Positions 55,389-61,727 of a stretch of DNA of 61,727 nucleotides are shown piece by piece (the stretch's first letter is position 1; every line of letters begins with the position of its first letter). Made by a program: the position numbers and the translations under genes. Below the pieces are notes generated by a model. That model made no database searches and was not told the origin of the DNA. It saw only the letters and a program-made list of their open reading frames with translations. This DNA comes from Oceanospirillum sanctuarii (GTDB lineage: Bacteria; Pseudomonadota; Gammaproteobacteria; Pseudomonadales; Halomonadaceae): contig NZ_MTBA01000008.1 in the NCBI RefSeq assembly GCF_002150805.1, positions 1 to 61,727 of the forward strand, in the 5' to 3' direction.

Positions 55389-57230
55389 ATGTCTCAAAAT
55401 AAATTCACCAGCTTTCGGGCCGGACTAAAGCATCTGGCAGCTTTAGTTGTGATCGCACTCACGACCAGTCTTAGTCTTAATGCTTTAGCTGCCTCTTCAG
55501 CACAGGAGGAAGAATTCCTTCCGCCGGAACAGGCCTTTCGATTTGGGTATGAACAGTTAAGTGACGGAACGGTAAAATTACATTGGGATATCGCTGATGG
55601 TTATTACCTATACCAGAAACGGTTAAAACTGACCGATGAAAACAAACAGCCACTAACTGATGTTGCCTTTCTGACTCAGGCTGAAGAAAAAGATGACCCG
55701 AATTTCGGATTAGTTCAGGTATTCCATCATCAGCTTGATGTTGAGGCTTTGCCCGCCAGCAAAATGCTGACAGTCAGCTATCAGGGCTGCTCTGAAAATG
55801 GTCTCTGTTATCCCCCCCAGAGAAAAAAACTGGATGTTGAGCCTGTTTCTGGAGTGAAAACAGCCCCTGCATTGCCTGCCGAAGGTCAGCTGCTTCCCGC
55901 AAATAGTCAGGAACTCGCGGTTGAAGAAGATGCAGGTGCCATTGCCGCTATGCTGGCTAATGCGGAAGGTTACTGGGTTGTACTAACCTTTTTTGTCCTT
56001 GGTTTAGGCCTGACCTTTACTCCCTGTGTACTACCTATGATCCCAATTCTGGCGGGTATCATTGCCGGACAAGGGGAAAACATCACCATGCGTCGCGGTA
56101 TAGGGCTATCCACAGCGTATGTTCTGGGTATGTCACTGACTTATACTCTGGCTGGTGTTTTGGTTGGTTATTTCGGTGCCAAAATGAATCTTCAGGCATC
56201 ACTGCAGAGTCCGACAGCCCTGATCATCTTCTCTGCGCTTTTCATCGCGCTGGCGATGGCCATGTTCGGCTTTTATGAGTTACAGCTACCGTCATTCCTT
56301 CGCGACCGCTTAGACCGTATGGGGCAAAACAGCAGTGGTGGTAAATATGCCGGCGTAGCACTCATGGGACTGATATCTGCGCTTGTCGTATCGCCATGCG
56401 TATCCGCCCCTCTTGCTGGAGCTCTTGTTTATATCAGTACCACAGGCGATGCCCTATTAGGTGGGGCCTCTCTTTTCGCATTAAGCCTCGGTATGGGTAT
56501 GCCTTTAATTCTGGTTGGAGCCGGTGGTGGAAAATGGCTGCCCAGAGCAGGCGGATGGATGCTGGAGGTAAAGGCCTTCTTTGGTGTGTTACTTCTGGGT
56601 GTAGCCATCAGTTTGTTGGGCAGACTATTGCCCGGTAATGTCAGTATTCTCCTGTGGGCCTTGCTGGCAATTGTATATGCTGCGCATCTGGGCAACTTCG
56701 GCCAATCCGAATCCCTTAACAGTTGGGGCAAAACCCGACGGGGGCTATCCATTGCTCTCATGGTTTACGGTATCAGCTTGCTACTGGCGGGTCTTGCCGG
56801 ACAAGATGACCCATTAAAACCACTTGCCTTTGTCTCTGCCCCTGCTCAATCAACCAGCGTTGCACAAAAACCTCTGTTCGTCCGCTATGATTCAATTTCC
56901 GCCATGGAAGCAGCAATGCGTGACGCGAGTGCAGCAGGACATCCTGTCGTTGTCGACCTGTACGCTGACTGGTGTGCCAGCTGCAAAGTCATGGAACGGG
57001 AAGTCTTCAGCAGAAATGACGTTCGAGCATTGGGAGAAAAAGTGACCTTTATTCAACTGAATATGACAGACAATACCCCGGAACAAAGTGCTTTTCTCCA
57101 GAGTCATGGACTATTTGGACCACCGAGCTTACTGTTCTATAAAGCGGATGGAAGTGAGCTGACCGCAGCAAGAGTTCAGGGTGAACTTGGTCCACAGCAG
57201 TTCATCGGACAGGTTAGTAAGCTTCTCTAA
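55389..57230 (+). CDS. dsbD: Thiol:disulfide interchange protein DsbD
   Basis: Inner-membrane electron conduit that carries reducing power from cytoplasmic thioredoxin to periplasmic thiol proteins. The 613 residues show a signal peptide (about 1-35) and an N-terminal alpha domain with the Cys pair of YQGCSENGLCYPP (about 135-147). A central membrane domain has FTPCVLPMIPIL and SPCVSAPLAG, and a C-terminal thioredoxin domain has DWCASCK (near 530). It starts the plus-strand set shared with the two-component genes and is divergent from the TlpA-like gene, a likely substrate. Confidence 0.95.
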   Translation: MSQNKFTSFRAGLKHLAALVVIALTTSLSLNALAASSAQEEEFLPPEQAFRFGYEQLSDGTVKLHWDIADGYYLYQKRLKLTDENKQPLTDVAFLTQAEEKDDPNFGLVQVFHHQLDVEALPASKMLTVSYQGCSENGLCYPPQRKKLDVEPVSGVKTAPALPAEGQLLPANSQELAVEEDAGAIAAMLANAEGYWVVLTFFVLGLGLTFTPCVLPMIPILAGIIAGQGENITMRRGIGLSTAYVLGMSLTYTLAGVLVGYFGAKMNLQASLQSPTALIIFSALFIALAMAMFGFYELQLPSFLRDRLDRMGQNSSGGKYAGVALMGLISALVVSPCVSAPLAGALVYISTTGDALLGGASLFALSLGMGMPLILVGAGGGKWLPRAGGWMLEVKAFFGVLLLGVAISLLGRLLPGNVSILLWALLAIVYAAHLGNFGQSESLNSWGKTRRGLSIALMVYGISLLLAGLAGQDDPLKPLAFVSAPAQSTSVAQKPLFVRYDSISAMEAAMRDASAAGHPVVVDLYADWCASCKVMEREVFSRNDVRALGEKVTFIQLNMTDNTPEQSAFLQSHGLFGPPSLLFYKADGSELTAARVQGELGPQQFIGQVSKLL

Positions 57231-57254
57231 GCAAATACGATTTAAGGAAAGACT

Positions 57255-57920
57255 ATGCGTGTTCTTCTGGTAGAAGATGATTCGGGTTTGGGCTCAGGTT
57301 TACAACAAGCTCTCAAACCTGAGGGGTATACGATCGATTGGCTGACAGACGGCGTACAAGCACTACAAGCTCTTGAAACAGATCCGTTCGACCTGGTAAT
57401 CCTCGATCTTGGTCTCCCCAGACTGGATGGTATATCTGTTTTAAGACAAGTAAGAGCACAGGGGATGAACACTCCTGTTCTTATTCTAACCGCCAGAGAT
57501 GCCGTTCAGGATCGAATCGATGGACTTGATAGTGGTGCGGATGATTATCTGATAAAGCCTTTTGATATGACCGAACTGAAAGCCCGAATTCGGGCTTTAC
57601 TTCGCAGAAGTTCCGGCAGAGCACAACCAACAATTCAGTTACGTGGCATTGAGATTGATCCATCAAGCCAACAAGTTCTTTTTGAGGGTAAAGCTGTGAT
57701 TCTGACCCGCCGAGAGTACACACTCCTCTATGAAATGATGAGTCAGCCCGGGCACGTATTTACCCGGGATAAGCTACAACAGATGCTATATGGCTGGGAT
57801 GAAGACGTAGAAAGTAATGCGATGGAAGTTCATATCCATCATTTACGCAAGAAGCTATTCCCCAAGCTTATCCGAACTCTTAGAGGTATTGGGTACGTTA
57901 TTGACAAGGAAGGTAACTGA
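57255..57920 (+). CDS. OmpR-family response regulator, QseB/PmrA/TctD type
   Basis: DNA-binding response regulator of 221 residues. The receiver domain has acidic residues E7, D8 and D9, phospho-acceptor D51 in VILDLGLPRLDG, and conserved T79 and K101. The winged helix (about 125-217) contains SNAMEVHIHHLRKKL and RGIGYVI. It is closest in pattern to QseB/PmrA-type regulators, which bind CTTAA-type direct repeats, matching the four CTTAAG sites upstream of dsbD. It lies 24 nt after dsbD with AAGGAAAG before the ATG, and 2 nt before the kinase gene. Confidence 0.92.
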   Translation: MRVLLVEDDSGLGSGLQQALKPEGYTIDWLTDGVQALQALETDPFDLVILDLGLPRLDGISVLRQVRAQGMNTPVLILTARDAVQDRIDGLDSGADDYLIKPFDMTELKARIRALLRRSSGRAQPTIQLRGIEIDPSSQQVLFEGKAVILTRREYTLLYEMMSQPGHVFTRDKLQQMLYGWDEDVESNAMEVHIHHLRKKLFPKLIRTLRGIGYVIDKEGN

Positions 57921-57922
57921 CT

Positions 57923-59335
57923 TTGCTTAATCACCCTCTGAAGTCGATTCGAAAACGCATTCTGTTCCTCGTGCTTTTTTTGCTGGTAATTATGAGTAGC
58001 CTTATAGGTCTCGTGAGTTTTAAAGACGCCAGCCATGAAATTGAAGAAATATTTGATGCCCGCCTGGCGCAAAGCGCGAGAATTCTTCAGGCCTTAGTTC
58101 TTGGAATTCACCAGACAGAACTGACAAGAACTGAAGAAAACAAATTACAGAAAGCTTTTGAGGATGCACTTTTACTGGAAGCTGGCAGCGGTGGCAGCCA
58201 CAAATATGAAAGTAAGATCGCTTATCAGGTTTGGCATGGTGAGCAGCTTCTGATGCAATCCTCTAATAGTCCCTCAACATCCTTTGTAGAACTTAAACCA
58301 GGCTTTGGGAGTACTTTCTTCAAAGGCTATCTTTGGCAGACGTTTACTCTAAAGACTCATTCATCGGATTATCCATTTACTGTAACTGTCGCCGAAAGAG
58401 AAGATGTACGTGGTGAGCTCGTCGATAAAGTTGTTCTTCAAACACTAATACCAGAGTTAATCGGCATCCCTATCTTAGGCATCATGATTTGGCTGGCAAT
58501 TGGATGGGGGCTTAGCCCGCTGCGAGATTTAACAAGTCAGCTAAGAGGAAAAGCACCTAACAACCTCGATCCGGTTATCCTGAAGAATCCACCAACGGAA
58601 CTCCAACCAATCCAAAAAGCGCTGAATCATTTTCTGGCTGAAACGCAAACAATGATCGCCCGAGAACAAAGATTTATCGCTGATGCAGCCCACGAACTTA
58701 GAACACCGCTAGCGGTTCTTAAAATTCATACCGACAACGCTCTAAACTCCAGCTCTGAAGAAGAAATAAAGAAGTCTTTGAAGGAGCTGGACTCTGGGGT
58801 CAACCGTGCAACCCGAATTGTTTCTCAATTACTGACCATGGCAAGACTGGAGTCCGATAGCAGTCCATCGCCAAAAAACAAGCTAAACCTATTAGAAAGT
58901 AGCCGCAATTGCTTAGCTGAGTTAATGCCTTTAGCTTGGAGCAAAACTATTGAACTTAGTCTAGAAGCCAATGAAAGTCAGGACTGGCAAACAAACATGG
59001 AAGATGGAGCCCTAGAGATCATCCTACAGAATCTCATTAGCAACGCCGTAAAATTTTCATCAGAACAAGGCTCCATCGAAGTTCAACTGCAACAAGATGA
59101 CAATACTTTTTCGATCTGCGTTGCAGATGAAGGTAAGGGTATTCAACCAGAAAGCATTGAGAGGCTAACTGAACGCTTCTACCGTGATGGAATTGAAGCA
59201 GGTGCAGGTCTTGGACTATCAATCGTTAACCGAATTGCAGAGCGCCACTCCGGGTCTATTAGTTTCGAGAAAAACTCATCCAGAGGACTGACAGTTAAGT
59301 TGGTTTTTCCGAGAGTATATAAACAGCATCTATAG
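57923..59335 (+). CDS. QseC/PmrB-type sensor histidine kinase
   Basis: Inner-membrane sensor kinase of 470 residues. Two helices (about 12-32 and 170-192) flank a periplasmic domain of about 135 residues. A HAMP-like linker follows, then HisKA with H-box FIADAAHELRTPLAVLK (His near 259) and the ATPase domain with NLISNAVKFS, DEGKGIQ and GAGLGLSIV. It pairs with the preceding regulator. The start is TTG, with AAGGAAGG about 9 nt upstream. The likely signal is envelope thiol, metal or redox state, inferred from the gene set only. Confidence 0.9.
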   Translation: MLNHPLKSIRKRILFLVLFLLVIMSSLIGLVSFKDASHEIEEIFDARLAQSARILQALVLGIHQTELTRTEENKLQKAFEDALLLEAGSGGSHKYESKIAYQVWHGEQLLMQSSNSPSTSFVELKPGFGSTFFKGYLWQTFTLKTHSSDYPFTVTVAEREDVRGELVDKVVLQTLIPELIGIPILGIMIWLAIGWGLSPLRDLTSQLRGKAPNNLDPVILKNPPTELQPIQKALNHFLAETQTMIAREQRFIADAAHELRTPLAVLKIHTDNALNSSSEEEIKKSLKELDSGVNRATRIVSQLLTMARLESDSSPSPKNKLNLLESSRNCLAELMPLAWSKTIELSLEANESQDWQTNMEDGALEIILQNLISNAVKFSSEQGSIEVQLQQDDNTFSICVADEGKGIQPESIERLTERFYRDGIEAGAGLGLSIVNRIAERHSGSISFEKNSSRGLTVKLVFPRVYKQHL

Positions 59336-59485
59336 CATTAGGCGGCAACTTCCTGCCTATTCGCCACACCTGAACTACACTTTTTATTGATTGGTAGTAG
59401 TCATAATCTTCAACTATGACTCAAACTTCTTGTTTATTAATCAGTTAGCGTAACGGGATAACGCCGAAGAAAATCTGAAACAATT

Positions 59486-59501
59486 TGGCATCTCTTTTGC
59501 T
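59486..59501 (+). promoter_or_regulatory. Candidate sigma-54 promoter
   Basis: TGGCA-N6-TTGCT (TGGCATCTCTTTTGCT) has GG at 59487-59488 and GC at 59499-59500, exactly 12 bp apart as in -24/-12 promoters. The predicted start near 59512 is about 60 nt before the ATG of the next gene. It is the only near-consensus site I noticed in the window. Confidence 0.55.
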
Positions 59502-59571
59502 TTGTAACAATACGAAACTATTTGTCAGCAAAGTAATCAATAACAAGAGAAGATTGCCGGAGAACGTTGTC

Positions 59572-60231
59572 ATGATAGGTCAGGTTATCAGTCAAACCTT
59601 AGGCTTATCCCTGTTGAACTCAGGGGTAAGCCAGAAAGCCCCTCAAATAGAAGCAGTTAATTCCGAAGAACAGGGTCAAACACACAACCAAGCTTTTTCT
59701 ACAGAGAGAGCGGAAGTTGTGATATCTGACACGGGCAAAGAATTGAGTCTAAATTTAGACTCTGACGAGCCTAACTGGAAACAAGTCCAGGCCATGGCCA
59801 GCCAGCTTTCTTCGAATATGGATATTGCATTTCTCAAGGCAGGTATTGATACCACAATGCCAATCCGTATCAATATCCATCCCTACACAGGAATTCCCTT
59901 CGTTGGAGAACACCCAGACAAGGGTAGGATTCAGCGACTACTGGATGACACTCCTGATATTCTTCAGCAAATTAAAAATGTGAATTCTGTCGCTAGCGTC
60001 AGCTACCAGATATCTCAGTCAAATCATGGTGTCAGCAGCAGTGCGACGCCCATGTCATCCTATGGAGCACAAAAAACCACACTAGAGGCTTCTATGGGCT
60101 CCAGCACCAGACTCCAATCTGCTATAGAACAATACGAGCAAACCACTCAAACAACGCGTATATCGATGGAATATAAACAGGACTTAGGGATTACGTTGGA
60201 CGTTATCAGTAACGCAAAGGCTAAACGCTAA
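59572..60231 (+). CDS. Unrecognised protein behind a sigma-54-type promoter
   Basis: Soluble 219-residue protein without signal peptide or membrane helix; I do not recognise a family. The N-terminal 60 residues are Gln/Ser/Glu-rich. The middle (about 75-150) has a possible compact domain with WKQVQAMASQLSSNMDIAFL and IRINIHPYTGIPFVGEHPDK. The C-terminal part is Ser/Thr/Gln-rich, with EQYEQTTQTTRISMEYKQDLG near the end. ATG 59572 has GGAG about 9 nt upstream; a TTG frame to 59485 overlaps the promoter and is rejected. Sigma-54 control would suit motility, nitrogen or surface functions; none is shown. Confidence 0.6.
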   Translation: MIGQVISQTLGLSLLNSGVSQKAPQIEAVNSEEQGQTHNQAFSTERAEVVISDTGKELSLNLDSDEPNWKQVQAMASQLSSNMDIAFLKAGIDTTMPIRINIHPYTGIPFVGEHPDKGRIQRLLDDTPDILQQIKNVNSVASVSYQISQSNHGVSSSATPMSSYGAQKTTLEASMGSSTRLQSAIEQYEQTTQTTRISMEYKQDLGITLDVISNAKAKR

Positions 60232-60271
60232 CTGTAATAACACCCCATTTTGTAGTGACTGAGTATGCTTT

Positions 60272-61165
60272 ATGGATCATCGGCTAAATCTTAAGCACTT
60301 ACATTACTTTTGGCTGATAGCCAAAACAGGCTCGATTACTAAAGCAAGTGAACAGCTTGGACTAACCCCTCAAACATTAAGCAGCCAACTCGCCACTTTT
60401 GAACAAGACGTAGGAATTTTGTTTACAAGGAAAGGCAAAAGGCTAGAGCTCACAGCTCGCGGTAAGGAGATTAAAGAGTCCGCAGACGACATTTTTATAC
60501 TTGTGGAAGAACTCAATCATAAGATCAAGGAATCGAGAAGTGGACACACTTTAACACTGACTGCTGGCATGTCCGCATCCATACATAAGTTAACGGCCTA
60601 CCAACTGCTTGAACCAGCTATGCAACTACCAGCCAGGATCCGTTTAAAGTGCTTAACAGGTCACCCCCATGATCTTTTAAGGGCATTACAACAGAAAAAA
60701 ATAGATATTCTGTTCACAGATCAAAAACCAGCCGAGCTGGAGAATAAACAGCTCTTCTGTCACCTTTTATTCGCTACAACCCTTTCTCTTTATGCCGCTG
60801 AATCACTCGATATCACAGACCTAAGAGAAAATTTTCCAAAAGGGCTCAGCGATAAACCATTTCTTGTAAATGACTTGGACGCCCCCTATTTTTCTGAATT
60901 ACACACATGGCTAAAACATCATGGTGTGAAGCTTCAACCGCAACTAGAGGTCAATGATAGCGCCCTGATTAAAGTATTTGGTCATCATGGCTACGGTATT
61001 TTTGCTGCTCCAAGCAACATTTCACATGAGGTTTGCAGGCAATATGACGTTGTAGAGCTCGGGGCAATAGAATCTATTCAGCTGCCCCATTACATGATTA
61101 CGCGAACTCCCACCCCTCTTCAAACAGCAGCAAAAGAGATCTTCGAGTACTTCATCTCAAGCTAG
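60272..61165 (+). CDS. LysR-family regulator, NhaR-like
   Basis: LysR-type transcription factor of 297 residues. The N-terminal helix-turn-helix (about 5-65) reads LNLKHLHYFWLIAKTGSITKASEQLGLTPQTLSSQL, the YFW and TPQT features of the NhaR subgroup. The effector domain follows, with the conserved DDSALI-like segment NDSALIKVFGHHGYGIFAAP (about 229-248). NhaR in E. coli responds to sodium and controls an antiporter; no antiporter gene is adjacent, so the targets are unknown. The ribosome binding site is weak. Confidence 0.86.
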   Translation: MDHRLNLKHLHYFWLIAKTGSITKASEQLGLTPQTLSSQLATFEQDVGILFTRKGKRLELTARGKEIKESADDIFILVEELNHKIKESRSGHTLTLTAGMSASIHKLTAYQLLEPAMQLPARIRLKCLTGHPHDLLRALQQKKIDILFTDQKPAELENKQLFCHLLFATTLSLYAAESLDITDLRENFPKGLSDKPFLVNDLDAPYFSELHTWLKHHGVKLQPQLEVNDSALIKVFGHHGYGIFAAPSNISHEVCRQYDVVELGAIESIQLPHYMITRTPTPLQTAAKEIFEYFISS

Positions 61166-61234
61166 CAACTTGTTCTCATCGAAAAAAATTGAAACCGAGA
61201 AAGAAAAATTCTGATTTTTTCTTAATCGATATTC

Positions 61235-61270
61235 GATAAAGATAAAGATAAAGATAAAGATAAAGATAAA
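61235..61270. repeat. Tandem hexanucleotide repeat (GATAAA)6
   Basis: Six perfect copies of GATAAA occur in a row, 26 bp upstream of the next gene's start. Just before it, ATCGA-TAT-TCGAT forms a small dyad. Slipped-strand change in copy number would alter promoter or leader spacing without changing a reading frame. Confidence 0.95.
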
Positions 61271-61296
61271 ACCATAGCAACGAGGAGGTAATGATC

Positions 61297-61650
61297 ATGA
61301 AGACTGTTCTGAAGTACCAAATCGACGAAAAAGAGACAACGACACTAAACTTAAGAGAAGGCTCTGAGCTTGTCCGCTTTGAATATGTACAGGCTGATAA
61401 GGCACTATTTGCATGGTTTGAGGAGCCTTTAAGAGCAGACATCCCTACCACTGAAGTAGAGTTTAAAGTGATACGCACCGGCCACCCTATCCAGGACGAA
61501 TATATCTATCTTAGTACCGCACTGGATGTTATTGGTCCGGAAGCGTTTCATCTCTATCAAAGCCAGCAACAGAGCACTGGTGACAAGAGTTTCGGTGGTC
61601 GTCAAAACAAAGATCGAATCGATCGCATGAAGCTAAGCGAGGCCGCTTAA
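61297..61650 (+). CDS. DUF7352-like small protein
   Basis: Cytoplasmic 117-residue protein. The N-terminal 85 residues follow the DUF7352 pattern: MKTVLKYQID, a strand pair ELVRFEYVQADKALFAWFEE, EVEFKVIRTGHPI (about 47-59) and YIYLSTALDV. A basic tail follows (GGRQNKDRIDRMKLSEAA). DUF7352 members are often phage- or mobile-element-linked, but no such genes are visible here. ATG 61297 has AGGAGG 8 nt upstream; the ATG at 61291 is too close to it. The (GATAAA)6 repeat precedes it. Confidence 0.65.
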   Translation: MKTVLKYQIDEKETTTLNLREGSELVRFEYVQADKALFAWFEEPLRADIPTTEVEFKVIRTGHPIQDEYIYLSTALDVIGPEAFHLYQSQQQSTGDKSFGGRQNKDRIDRMKLSEAA

Positions 61651-61687
61651 ACTTAAGCACTGGACTCAAAACCTAAATTTCATGCAT

Positions 61688-61720
61688 AAAAAAACCCCGT
61701 CTCGTAAGAGACGGGGTTTT
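61688..61720 (+). terminator. Strong terminator at the window end
   Basis: A perfect 13-bp stem AAAACCCCGTCTC/GAGACGGGGTTTT has a GTAA loop. A and T tracts on both sides allow bidirectional use. Confidence 0.9.
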
Positions 61721-61727
61721 CGTATTA

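Noticed and set aside
61235-61270. CRISPR-like array
   Set aside because: The repeat unit is 6 bp with no spacers. It is a simple sequence repeat, and no cas genes are present.
61297-61650. Prophage remnant at the right end
   Set aside because: DUF7352 proteins are often phage-linked, but no integrase, capsid, lysis or att-like repeat is visible in the window.

Overview
The window reads as an ordinary chromosomal segment of an aerobic to microaerobic marine gammaproteobacterium, probably of the Oceanospirillales/Amphritea-Neptunomonas type. This placement is an inference. It rests on the cbb3 oxidase operon next to hemN and fnr, the acetate symporter/CrbSR/acs block, RlmA, RsmJ, TtcA, PlsB and the leuS-lptE-holA order. 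No phage, transposase, integrase or CRISPR array was seen.

Layout. 1-596: a minus-strand tRNA array alternating tRNA-Val(UAC) and tRNA-Asp(GUC), with a near-consensus promoter and a GC-rich discriminator. 1263-12573: the microaerobic respiration block: ccoNOQP, ccoGHIS, a TauE/SafE-like membrane protein, hemN and fnr, with a candidate Fnr/Anr box before ccoN. 12647-17324: ttcA, a DnaJ-related protein, a polysaccharide-deacetylase-fold protein with degenerate metal ligands, a glutathionyl-hydroquinone reductase and a DnaQ-type exonuclease. 17363-31751: the acetate block: a cNMP/CBS/DUF294 signalling protein, two tandem copies of DUF4212 + ActP-type symporter, the transporter-fused hybrid kinase CrbS, its LuxR-type partner CrbR, and acs. 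32096-45290: housekeeping and single genes (sprT, a YecA-like protein, an ABC exporter, plsB, a GvpU-like protein, rsmJ, uppP, tsaB, an MCP with a NIT-like partner, a YdcF-like protein, a zinc-ribbon protein). 45675-52054: leuS, lptE, holA, small conserved proteins and rlmA.

52051-59335 is the most unusual part. A minus-strand set (TlpA-like thioredoxin, DUF4266 lipoprotein, DUF3570 outer-membrane barrel, atypical ApbE) is divergent from a plus-strand set (dsbD, a QseB/PmrA-like regulator, its sensor kinase). The shared 161-bp promoter region carries four CTTAAG hexamers spaced 11, 21 and 11 bp, which is the arrangement of PmrA/QseB-type boxes. I read this as one regulated envelope thiol/flavin redox module. 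Its function is not known to me, and it is the best candidate here for an undescribed system.

59486-61720: a lower-GC tail with an unrecognised protein behind a near-consensus sigma-54 promoter, an NhaR-like LysR regulator, a (GATAAA)6 tandem repeat, and a DUF7352-like small protein with a strong terminator.

Several starts were moved inward from the longest reading frame because a clear ribosome binding site or family length favours it. These cases are stated in the entries.
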